Shown one piece after another: positions 5,304 through 11,530 of a DNA stretch of 11,530 nucleotides (its first letter is position 1; every line of letters starts with the position of its first letter). The notes under the pieces are model-generated. The model did no database searches, had not been told where the DNA came from, and was given only the letters and a program-made list of their open reading frames with translations. Made by a program: the position numbers and the translations under genes. The stretch is from Thermoflexales bacterium (GTDB lineage: Bacteria > Chloroflexota > Anaerolineae > B4-G1): assembly GCA_007118795.1 (NCBI GenBank), contig SKQX01000094.1, positions 1 to 11,530 of the forward strand, written 5' to 3'.

Positions 5304-7496
5304 TCAGCCCGTGTGCCGCCTGGCCTCGATCACGTTGGGCAAGCTCTCGATCTTGATGAGGATGCGGCTGAGTTGGGCAATGTCACGAATTTCCAGCGTG
5401 ACATAGTGCTTCACGATATTCTTCTCCCGACTCACATTGAGAGCCGCCATGTTGATCCTCTCTTCGCTGATGAGACCGCTGATCTCGTGCAGCAGCCCCG
5501 TGCGATCATAGGCTTCGATGTAGACGAGCACGGGTACCGTCCGCGCCTCCGAGCCCCAGTCAACCTCGATAAGCCGCTCTCTGTCGTCGACACGCAGGAC
5601 GTTGGGACAATCCCGCCGGTGGACAGTGACTCCCCTGCCGCGCGTCACGTACCCGATGACGTCCTCTCCCGGGAGAGGTCTACAGCATCGCGCCAGGCGG
5701 GTCATGAGGCCCCCGGTACCCTGCACCTGAATCCCCTCCACGGATTCGGGCAGCGCGGGCAGCTCAACCGGCAGCAGCTCCTCCTCCTCCTCTTCTTCCG
5801 GGCTCAACTCAGCGATCTTGCTCGCGATCTGCTGGCTGTTGATATCGCCGAAGCCGACGGCCGCGTGGAAATCGCTAAGTCTTTCGTAGTCGAACAGCTC
5901 AGCCACACGTTCGTGGGCCAGATGCTGCATCCCCAGGTGCTTCAGCTCTCTCTCGACGAAGTCACGCCCCTGTGAGATACTCTTCTCTCGATTCTGGCGC
6001 CGGAACCAGCGCCGGATCTTGGAGCGAGCCCTGGACGTGACAACGAATCCGAGGGCCGGATTGAGCCAATCACGACTCGGTGAAGCCTTTTTTGCGGTTA
6101 TGATCTCGACACGGTCGCCGGTCTTCAACCGGTGGTTCAGCCCCACCCACTTCTCGTTGACTTTTGCCCCCCGACAGCGGTGACCAACCTCCGTGTGAAT
6201 GTGGTATGCGAAGTCAATGGGCGTGGATCCAGCCGGAAGATCGATGATGTCGCCGGCCGGGGTAAAAGTATAGACGCGATCCTGGAAGATGTCGGTCTTC
6301 ATCGCATCCACGAACTCGTTGGCATCGGTCAGCTCCCGCTGCCACTCCACGAGCGATCGCATCCAGGCGATCTTGGTATCGAAGGACGGGTCTGGCCTGC
6401 CGCTTTCCTTGTAACGCCAATGGGCCGCCACGCCGTACTCCGCCATCCGGTTCATCTCGGCTGTCCGGATCTGCACTTCCAGGTTCTTCCCATCGTCGGC
6501 GATCACGGCTGTGTGGAGGCTCTGGTAGCCGTTCTCCTTGGGGGTGGCTATGTAGTCATCAAACTCGCCCGGGATCGGTTTCCACAAACTGTGTACCGTA
6601 CCTAGGATACGGTAGCAGTCCGGCTCGTTCTCGGCAATCACACGGATCCCGCGCACATCGTACACCTGCTCAAAGGGGACATCCTTGCGCCGCATCTTGC
6701 GGTAGATGCTGTACATATGCTTGGGTCGCCCCTTGATCTGCGCGTTCAACCCTTCTTCCGCCAACTTCTCCCGTAGGATTCCGGCATATCGCGCAATGCT
6801 GGCCTCACGGTCCGGACGGCGCTCTGCGATCAGGTGCTTCAGACGCTCGTACGTTTCTCGATCCAGATAGCGGAAACTAAGGTCCTCCAACTCCCACTTC
6901 CACTGCCAGATGCCGAGGCTGCTGGCCAAGGGCGCGAAAATCTCCTGGGTCTCCCGGGCGAACGCAATCCGGCGCGCCTCATCGAGGGGGTCAAGGGTGC
7001 GCATATTGTGCAGCCGGTCGGCTAGTTTGATGATCACGACCCGGATGTCCTGAGCCATGGCGATGAACATCTTCCGTAGCGTCTCCGCCTCCTGATGGTC
7101 GGATCGCTTCCTTGGCTCACGGGTGTACCGATCGTCAACCTGCTCCTTCTCCATCCGCTCAAGCTTTGTCACGCCGTCCACCAATGATGCAATATCATCG
7201 TTGAACGTTTGGGCCAGCTCCTCAAGGCTCACTTCCGCGTCCTCGACGACATCGTGGAGCAAGCCCGCCGCGATGGTGTCGGCACCCATCCCGATGTCGG
7301 CCAAGAGATGAGCTACCGCCAGCGGATGCTGGATATAGGGAACGCCGGAGTCACGAGCCTGCCCCTCGTGGGCCTCAGCGGCAAGAGCGTACGCTCGCCC
7401 CACGAGGGCCCTGGCACCGTTGTCCCGGCCAGGAGGCGAGACGCGCTCCAAGACATCTGATAGATTGACGATCTCCTTCGTTGTCTCTGCTGCCAT
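5304..7496 (-). CDS. Long RelA/SpoT homologue, (p)ppGpp synthetase/hydrolase
   Basis: From ATG 7496 the protein is 730 residues, normal for long RSH enzymes, which make and degrade the alarmone (p)ppGpp. The HD hydrolase domain (about 35-185) keeps its metal ligands: His57 in YIQHPLA, His81-Asp82 in LLHDVVED and Asp160 in LADRLHNMRTL. The synthetase domain (about 245-365) contains GRPKHMYSIYRKM, YDVRGIRVI, and NGYQSLHTAV. TGS (about 404-467) starts RVYTFTPAGDIIDLP. A cysteine pair at 604-605 with HRRDCPN marks the zinc-finger-like domain, and a C-terminal ACT domain spans about 657-727. A seven-Glu run sits at 567-573. The synthetase motif reads EFDD (311-314), the EXDD form of RelA, not RXKD. 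The frame stays open to a GTG at 7604, but neither start has a Shine-Dalgarno sequence; the extra 36 codons look non-coding, so I prefer ATG 7496. It appears to be transcribed alone. Confidence 0.93.
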   Translation of the reverse strand: MAAETTKEIVNLSDVLERVSPPGRDNGARALVGRAYALAAEAHEGQARDSGVPYIQHPLAVAHLLADIGMGADTIAAGLLHDVVEDAEVSLEELAQTFNDDIASLVDGVTKLERMEKEQVDDRYTREPRKRSDHQEAETLRKMFIAMAQDIRVVIIKLADRLHNMRTLDPLDEARRIAFARETQEIFAPLASSLGIWQWKWELEDLSFRYLDRETYERLKHLIAERRPDREASIARYAGILREKLAEEGLNAQIKGRPKHMYSIYRKMRRKDVPFEQVYDVRGIRVIAENEPDCYRILGTVHSLWKPIPGEFDDYIATPKENGYQSLHTAVIADDGKNLEVQIRTAEMNRMAEYGVAAHWRYKESGRPDPSFDTKIAWMRSLVEWQRELTDANEFVDAMKTDIFQDRVYTFTPAGDIIDLPAGSTPIDFAYHIHTEVGHRCRGAKVNEKWVGLNHRLKTGDRVEIITAKKASPSRDWLNPALGFVVTSRARSKIRRWFRRQNREKSISQGRDFVERELKHLGMQHLAHERVAELFDYERLSDFHAAVGFGDINSQQIASKIAELSPEEEEEEELLPVELPALPESVEGIQVQGTGGLMTRLARCCRPLPGEDVIGYVTRGRGVTVHRRDCPNVLRVDDRERLIEVDWGSEARTVPVLVYIEAYDRTGLLHEISGLISEERINMAALNVSREKNIVKHYVTLEIRDIAQLSRILIKIESLPNVIEARRHTG

Positions 7497-7514
7497 AACC
7501 AAGTGCCGCAAATC

Positions 7515-7526
7515 TGTACGCGTACA
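7515..7526. repeat. 12-bp perfect palindrome in the relA leader
   Basis: TGTACGCGTACA is its own reverse complement and lies between the relA promoter and the ATG at 7496. It could be an operator half-site pair or a chance palindrome. No second copy is visible in the window. Confidence 0.3.
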
Positions 7527-7631
7527 CCCCGTCACCGTTACCAAGGGCGTTACTGCCCGCCGAAGCTGCTGATCAGACCGGTCATTGAGAGGCTGTACAG
7601 ACACTTCGGTCTGAGGAGCTCAACTACATAT

Positions 7632-7659
7632 AGTATAGTGCGATCCCGCACTTTGTCAA
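7632..7659 (-). promoter_or_regulatory. Promoter of the RelA/SpoT homologue
   Basis: On the minus strand a perfect TTGACA (7654-7659) and TATACT (7632-7637) are separated by 16 bases. Transcription should start near 7625, giving a leader of about 130 bases to ATG 7496. If GTG 7604 were used the leader would be only about 20 bases with no ribosome binding site. Confidence 0.72.
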
Positions 7660-7697
7660 CGAGGCCAGCTGCAGACCGTGGGGGCAAGAAGACCAAC

Positions 7698-7726
7698 TTG
7701 TCCACTAGTTGACTTGGATGTATAGT
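7698..7726 (+). promoter_or_regulatory. Promoter of rsmD
   Basis: TTGTCC (7698-7703), a 17-base spacer and TATAGT (7721-7726) form a plausible promoter, back to back with the relA promoter. The predicted transcription start near 7733 lies downstream of the alternative rsmD start at 7709. This supports translation from GTG 7760. Confidence 0.6.
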
Positions 7727-7759
7727 CATAGGAAACTCCGCCGGTCGAAAGGAGAACCC

Positions 7760-8311
7760 GTGAGAGTGATTACAGGTAAGGCAAAGGGACACAGACTCAA
7801 ATCGGTCCCGGGGGACATCACCCGCCCCATCACGGACCGTGCCAAGTCGGCGCTATTCAGCATTATCGAGAACTGGGTGATCGACTGCCGCTTTCTGGAT
7901 CTCTTCGCCGGGACAGGCCAGGTCGGGATTGAGGCGTTGAGTCGAGGAGCCCGGGAGGCTGTCTTTGTGGAGGTCGCCGATCCCGCCCTGCGCACGATTC
8001 GTGCCAATCTGGAACACACCGGCCTGGCTGAGAACGCTCACGTCGTGGGTGCCGACGTCTTCAAGTTCCTGTTGAGAGAACCGGATCCCTTTGATTTCGT
8101 CTACGTCGCCCCCCCACAATACAAGGGTCTTTGGGTCAAGACTCTCCGGCTGCTTGACGAACGGCCCGAATGGCTAGCGTCCGATGGCTGGGTTATCGTC
8201 CAGATCGACCCAATGGAGTACGAAGAACAGGAACTGGAGCACCTGGGGATGTTCGATCAGCGCTCCTATGGCGGAGTCATGCTCTGCTTCTACGCGCAGT
8301 ACCAGGCATAA
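7760..8311 (+). CDS. rsmD: RsmD-like 16S rRNA (guanine-N2) methyltransferase
   Basis: The 183-residue Rossmann-fold methyltransferase is expected to methylate G966 (E. coli numbering) of 16S rRNA with S-adenosylmethionine. The N terminus RVITGKAKGHRLK and the RPITDRAKSALFSII segment (22-36) are characteristic of the family. The SAM-binding motif I is LDLFAGTGQVGIEA (46-59), and the acidic residue after the second strand is in VFVEVAD. Motif IV reads VAPPQYKG (116-123), where the usual catalytic motif is (D/N)PPY. The Asp/Asn is therefore Ala, which is odd. GTG 7760 is chosen because AAAGGAG lies 5 bases upstream and it begins exactly where RsmD proteins begin; an in-frame ATG at 7709 lies upstream of the likely transcription start. 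It stands alone between divergent relA and convergent groEL. Confidence 0.87.
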   Translation: MRVITGKAKGHRLKSVPGDITRPITDRAKSALFSIIENWVIDCRFLDLFAGTGQVGIEALSRGAREAVFVEVADPALRTIRANLEHTGLAENAHVVGADVFKFLLREPDPFDFVYVAPPQYKGLWVKTLRLLDERPEWLASDGWVIVQIDPMEYEEQELEHLGMFDQRSYGGVMLCFYAQYQA

Positions 8312-8354
8312 CCGAGAGCCGGCGGAATCCATCCGCTGCCCACATCTAGCAGAA

Positions 8355-8380
8355 AAGCCAGGCGCTTCAGCGCCTGGCTT
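8355..8380. terminator. Bidirectional terminator between rsmD and groEL
   Basis: AAGCCAGGCGC (8355-8365) and GCGCCTGGCTT (8370-8380) form a perfect 11-bp stem with the tetraloop TTCA. The tail is TCTCCTTT on the plus strand and TTTTCT on the minus strand, so it can stop both convergent genes. Confidence 0.9.
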
Positions 8381-8404
8381 CTCCTTTAGTCACCAATCAG
8401 CGAC

Positions 8405-10069
8405 CTACATGGGGGGCATGCCACCCATGCCGCCGCCGGGCATGCCACCGCCCGGCATACCCGCGGCTTCGTCATTCTTCTCCGGAAGATCACTGATCAG
8501 GGCTTCGGTGGAGAGGACCATGGCCGCGATTGAAGCGGCGTTCAGGAGGGCCCCCTTCGTCACCTTCGCCGGATCGATGATCCCGCGCTCAACCATATCC
8601 ACGAAGTCGCCTTCCAGGACGTCGTAACCGATGCGGTCGTTCCCTTGCTCCTTCTGCATCCGCCGCACAGCATCAAGAATCACGGCGCCGTCCTCGCCGG
8701 CGTTCTCCGCGATCTTCCGCAGAGGCATCTCCAGCGCCTTACGCAGGATCCCGGCCCCGGTCTGCTCATCGGCGAAGGCCATCTCGACATCATCAAGCGC
8801 GGAGATGGCGTTGATCAGCGCCACGCCGCCGCCCGGCACGATGCCCTCCTCAACAGCCGCACGGGTTGCCGACAGCGCATCCTCAACGCGGTGCTTCTTC
8901 TCCTTCAGCTCGGTCTCCGTCGCTGCACCAACGCGGATCACAGCGACGCCGCCGGCCAGCTTCGCCAGACGCTCCTGGAGCTTCTCACGATCATAGTCCG
9001 AGGTCGACTTCTCGATCTCGACCTTGATCTGCTCCATACGACCCTTGATATCCTCGTCGGAACCATTGCCGCCGATAACGGTCGTCTCATCCTTGGTGGA
9101 GACGATCTTCTCGGCTCGACCCAGGTCCTCGATGGTGGTGCTGTCGAGGGTACGTCCCTCCTCCTCGGTGATCACGTGACCACCGGTGACAACAGCGAGA
9201 TCCTGCAACATCGCCTTTCGTCGATCGCCAAACCCGGGGGCCTTCACAGCCAGGCAGTTGAGCATCCCGCGCAGCTTGTTCAACACCAATGTGGCCAGCG
9301 CTTCGCCATCCACGTCCTCGGCCACCACCAGCAGGTCACGGTTCCCCTTCTGCACCAGTTTCTCGAGGATGGGGACGAGATCCTGCGCCGCCGAGATCTT
9401 GCTGTCGTGGATCAGGATGTACGGCTCCTCAATCACCGCCTCCATGGTTTCCTGGTCTGAGATGAAGTAGGGGGACAGATAACCACGATCGAACTGCATC
9501 CCCTCGACGTACTCGATCTCGAACTCGAGGCCGCGGGACTCCTCAACCGTGATGACTCCATCCTTGCCCACCCGGTCCATCACCTCGGCGATCACCTCGC
9601 CAATCTCGCGGTCCTGGGCCGAAATAGCCGCGACGTTGGCAATGGCCTCTTTGGTTGTCAACGCAATCGATTGCGCATCAACGGCCTCCGCGACGGCGGT
9701 CGATCCAGCCAGGATGCCGCGCTTAAGCAGCATGGGGTTGGCACCCGCCGCCACGTTCTTCATACCCTGGGTGATGATCGTGTGGGCCAGAAGCGTCGCC
9801 GTCGTGGTCCCATCACCGGCAATGTCGTTCGTCTTGGTCGCCGCTTCTTTCAGCAACTGAGCACCCATGTTCTCAAAAGGCTTCTTGAGCTCGATCTCCT
9901 TCGCCACCGTCACACCGTCATGGGTGATGGTGGGAGCCCCCCACTGCTTGTCCAGAGCCACGTTACGCCCCTTGGGACCCAGCGTGGTCACCACGGCGTT
10001 CGCCAACGTGTCAATACCGCTCTTGAGAGAGCGTCGGGCTTCTTCACCAAAAACTAGCTGTTTTGCCAT
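8405..10069 (-). CDS. groEL: Chaperonin GroEL (Hsp60)
   Basis: This 554-residue subunit forms the tetradecameric ATP-driven folding chamber closed by GroES. It begins MAKQLVFGEEARRSLKSGIDTL. TLGPKGRNVALDKQWGAPTITHDGVTVAKEIEL and GDGTTTATLLA (Asp86) form the nucleotide pocket, and VEDALSATRAAVEEGIVPGGG near residue 400 carries the ATPase aspartate. The C terminus is the flexible Gly-Met tail, GMPGGGMPGGGMGGMPPM. No truncation or frameshift is visible. AGGAGG (10077-10082) lies 7 bases before the ATG. It is the second gene of groES-groEL, with 45 bases between the genes and no promoter apparent there. Control comes from the CIRCE element upstream of groES. Confidence 0.98.
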   Translation of the reverse strand: MAKQLVFGEEARRSLKSGIDTLANAVVTTLGPKGRNVALDKQWGAPTITHDGVTVAKEIELKKPFENMGAQLLKEAATKTNDIAGDGTTTATLLAHTIITQGMKNVAAGANPMLLKRGILAGSTAVAEAVDAQSIALTTKEAIANVAAISAQDREIGEVIAEVMDRVGKDGVITVEESRGLEFEIEYVEGMQFDRGYLSPYFISDQETMEAVIEEPYILIHDSKISAAQDLVPILEKLVQKGNRDLLVVAEDVDGEALATLVLNKLRGMLNCLAVKAPGFGDRRKAMLQDLAVVTGGHVITEEEGRTLDSTTIEDLGRAEKIVSTKDETTVIGGNGSDEDIKGRMEQIKVEIEKSTSDYDREKLQERLAKLAGGVAVIRVGAATETELKEKKHRVEDALSATRAAVEEGIVPGGGVALINAISALDDVEMAFADEQTGAGILRKALEMPLRKIAENAGEDGAVILDAVRRMQKEQGNDRIGYDVLEGDFVDMVERGIIDPAKVTKGALLNAASIAAMVLSTEALISDLPEKNDEAAGMPGGGMPGGGMGGMPPM

Positions 10070-10114
10070 CTTATTTCCTCCTCAGAAACTCCTGTGTCCT
10101 GTCGTACTTGCAAG

Positions 10115-10417
10115 TTACGCAACCTTGGCGAGGATGTCATTCTCTTTTAGGATGAGGATATCCTTGCCCTCTTCGGTCTTATAGCCTGTGCCAGCATACT
10201 TGGCGAACACGACGGTGTCGCCCACCTCTACGTCCATCGGGATGTAGTTGCCCTTCTCATCTCGATCGCCCGGTCCGACAGCCAACACCTCACCCTGCTG
10301 AGGTTTCTCCTTGGCGGTATCGGGCAATACCAGCTCGCCCCCGGCGAAGGTCTCCACATCCTTCTCGATCGGTGCGACGACCACTCGAGACCCCAACGGC
10401 TTGATGTTAACGCTCAT
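10115..10417 (-). CDS. groES: Co-chaperonin GroES (Hsp10)
   Basis: The 100-residue protein forms the heptameric lid of GroEL. It begins SVNIKPLGSRVVVAPIEKD. The mobile loop that contacts GroEL corresponds to about residues 20-32 (VETFAGGELVLPD), where the usual Gly-Gly-Ile/Val tip reads Gly-Gly-Glu-Leu-Val. PQQGEVLAVGPG, VGDTVVFAKYAGTGYK and the end ILKENDILAKVA are typical. AGGAGG is placed 7 bases upstream of the ATG. It is first in the heat-shock operon, about 80 bases downstream of the promoter. Confidence 0.98.
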   Translation of the reverse strand: MSVNIKPLGSRVVVAPIEKDVETFAGGELVLPDTAKEKPQQGEVLAVGPGDRDEKGNYIPMDVEVGDTVVFAKYAGTGYKTEEGKDILILKENDILAKVA

Positions 10418-10469
10418 CTTTTTACCTCCTGAGCTACGTCTGATATGTGACTCGGCAACGCTAGTTAAG

Positions 10470-10496
10470 TTAGCACTCCATGGGTGAGAGTGCCAA
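10470..10496. promoter_or_regulatory. CIRCE operator (HrcA binding site)
   Basis: TTAGCACTC, 9 bases, GAGTGCCAA matches the CIRCE consensus TTAGCACTC-N9-GAGTGCTAA with a single mismatch, in the right arm. It lies directly downstream of the predicted transcription start and in the groES leader, the usual place. It implies repression by HrcA, whose gene is not in the window. Confidence 0.95.
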
Positions 10497-10505
10497 GACA
10501 GGAGA

Positions 10506-10533
10506 ATGATACCATGCGCTTCGGGGATGTCAA
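10506..10533 (-). promoter_or_regulatory. Vegetative promoter of groES-groEL
   Basis: On the minus strand TTGACA (10528-10533), a 16-base spacer and TATCAT (10506-10511) form a strong sigma-A promoter, with TG one base before the -10 as an extended element. The start of transcription should fall near 10499, so the CIRCE element covers about +3 to +30. Confidence 0.82.
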
Positions 10534-10597
10534 GACTCGCAGCCGTTCCAGGAGGGGGGTCAGCCAGCTCTTATGTGTTTCTTACGTCTACTCTCAC

Positions 10598-10634
10598 AAA
10601 GAAAAAGACCCGCTGCCGGCTCCCAACAGGTCTT
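10598..10634 (-). terminator. Rho-independent terminator of the carD-like gene
   Basis: Read on the minus strand, AAGACCTG (10634-10627) pairs with CGGGTCTT (10612-10605), 8 bp with one G-U pair, around a loop that itself contains GCCGGC. A strong T-tract (TTTTTCTTT) follows. It lies 27 bases beyond the stop codon of the carD-like gene and just upstream of the groESL promoter. Confidence 0.85.
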
Positions 10635-10660
10635 GATGCCCGTCCAACCCAAAACCACGT

Positions 10661-11161
10661 CTAGGGTGCAAGAATCGTCTTCAGCCTCTCCCTGATGCGA
10701 GCCTCGGCTTCGATGACGTCGATCCCCTCTGCTGCAGCGATCTCGCCAGCGAGAAAGGTCAGAGCCTCCTTGTGGATACGCCTACCCCGCGTGGTCAGGT
10801 GATCTTGGTCCTTCTGCCGCCAGGTCAAATCCCTCAGCACCTGGGCGATCTGAAACACGTCTCCGGTGCGGAGCCTATCCATGAGAAGGGCGTGGCGGGT
10901 CTTGTGGTTTGCCGGCAGATCCTCGGGCTTTGACAGCAGCACACGCCAGACCTGCCCTACCTCGGACTCCGGAATTGCCGGGCGAATCCCTAACTCGTCT
11001 GCCTCCTCAATGGGGACCATCAGCTGGAGGCTCGGCTCACGACCTATTAGCTCAATCTGATAGTACTGGCTATTGCTACCCTGCCACTCTCGTTCCTGTA
11101 TGTCGACCACCACGCCAACACCGCGGGTAGGATGGACCACCGCATCACCGGTACTGAACAT
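10661..11161 (-). CDS. CarD/CdnL-family RNA polymerase-binding transcription regulator
   Basis: The 166-residue protein has the CarD/CdnL layout. The N-terminal Tudor-like domain (about 1-60: MFSTGDAVVHPTRGVGVVVDIQ, then LQLMVPIEEADELGIRP) is known to contact the RNA polymerase beta subunit. The helical C-terminal domain (about 70-166: HKTRHALLMDRLRTGDVFQIAQVLRDLTWRQKD, then LTTRGRRIHKEALTFLAGEIA) contacts promoter DNA. In mycobacteria and myxobacteria such proteins stabilise the open promoter complex, especially at rRNA promoters, and mycobacterial CarD is linked to the stringent response; a similar role here is inferred. GGAGG lies 7 bases before ATG 11161. No convincing promoter was found upstream, but a terminator lies downstream. 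Confidence 0.88.
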   Translation of the reverse strand: MFSTGDAVVHPTRGVGVVVDIQEREWQGSNSQYYQIELIGREPSLQLMVPIEEADELGIRPAIPESEVGQVWRVLLSKPEDLPANHKTRHALLMDRLRTGDVFQIAQVLRDLTWRQKDQDHLTTRGRRIHKEALTFLAGEIAAAEGIDVIEAEARIRERLKTILAP

Positions 11162-11530
11162 CTCCCTTCCTCCCCTGTCCCGCTCTCGTTCCTGTTCCTG
11201 TCACCGCCGGAGGGCCGCCCGGCGATGTCTCCTCCGTCCGGCACACCGTGTCTTCACACGACGACCCGCCATCATGGATCACAGCTTGCTTAACGGGCGA
11301 GGAACACCCACCCGGGGACTCCCTATCCGTGCTCAGGGCAACCTCCCACGTCGGCAGCCACTGCGCTGCCAAGCACCCTCAACATGCAACGGCGATGTCG
11401 GTCTGGATCCAGAAGCGTCGGTCGCCCGCCCCGGCCGCGTGTCCAGAGACCACGGATGCTCATCCCCAGGCTCTGATCCAGTAGCCATCAGCAACGCGAG
11501 GTCCTCGTCGCGTCTCATGGCAACCATTCA
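11162..11530. other. Upstream region of the carD-like gene with no supported gene
   Basis: The first bases hold the purine-rich ribosome binding site of the carD-like gene. A 13-base direct repeat, CTCTCGTTCCTGT, occurs at 11183-11195 and again inside the coding region at 11087-11099. A small hairpin GGCAGC/GCTGCC sits at 11353-11370 without a T-tail. A 64-codon open frame on the minus strand (11333-11527) has no ribosome binding site or recognisable motif. I see no tRNA and no convincing promoter. Confidence 0.5.

Noticed and set aside
5313..5975. 220-codon plus-strand frame opposite the RelA/SpoT gene
   Set aside because: It is fully antisense to conserved ACT and zinc-finger-domain coding sequence and has no translation signals.
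7629..7639. Two overlapping plus-strand TATAGT sequences
   Set aside because: No -35 at proper spacing; they are the near-palindromic back side of the minus-strand relA promoter.
8405..8465. Repeat-like GGCATGCC/CCGCCG units
   Set aside because: They encode the Gly-Met tail of GroEL and are explained by the protein.
8645..9460. Long plus-strand open frame of 271 codons opposite groEL
   Set aside because: It is an antisense shadow of the highly biased groEL codon pattern, without a ribosome binding site or sensible protein features.
11333..11527. 64-codon minus-strand frame upstream of the carD-like gene
   Set aside because: A stop codon directly precedes the first ATG, no ribosome binding site exists and no motif is recognisable.

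Overview
The window is an ordinary bacterial chromosomal segment, moderately GC-rich, and almost all of its genes are housekeeping genes. The best guess is a member of the Chloroflexota. This is an inference from the gene set and protein style: a DnaQ-type exonuclease apparently fused to a DinG-like helicase, a CarD-family RNA polymerase regulator, a CIRCE/HrcA-controlled groESL operon, a zinc-type S18, a one-gene long RelA/SpoT homologue and an RsmD with an APPQY motif. It was not tested by any search. Promoters are close to the sigma-70/sigma-A consensus and most genes have strong Shine-Dalgarno sequences.

Layout. Bases 1-605 (-) hold the N-terminal end of a DEDDh exonuclease, probably an exonuclease-helicase, with its promoter at 701-728. 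A gap of about 570 bases follows. Its right half holds a near-consensus promoter (934-962) and a folded leader (1030-1147) in front of pyrG, CTP synthase (1173-2822, +). A second promoter (2866-2894) and a leader hairpin that matches the S6:S18 autoregulatory motif (2920-2964) open the rpsF-ssb-rpsR operon (2978-3941, +). A terminator-like hairpin at 3964-4009 separates it from a membrane-anchored SurA-like protein (4038-5231, +). A terminator (5260-5298) lies between this gene and the convergent RelA/SpoT homologue (5304-7496, -). relA and rsmD (7760-8311, +) are divergent and have back-to-back promoters. Another bidirectional terminator (8355-8380) separates rsmD from groES-groEL (-), which is read from a consensus promoter with a CIRCE operator just downstream of it (10470-10533). 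A carD-like gene (10661-11161, -) with its own terminator follows. The last 369 bases hold no gene that I can support.

Functionally the genes cover nucleotide supply (pyrG), the small-subunit ribosomal proteins S6 and S18 with SSB, rRNA methylation (rsmD), the stringent response (relA, carD-like) and protein folding (groESL, SurA-like). I found no mobile element, CRISPR array, defence system or biosynthetic cluster. The items most worth a second look are RNA structures (the pyrG leader, the S6:S18 leader and a hairpin over the ssb stop codon) and non-canonical active-site residues (EXDD with an intact HD domain in the RelA homologue, a parvulin-like protein without its histidines, APPQY in RsmD, and an SSB without the usual acidic tip).
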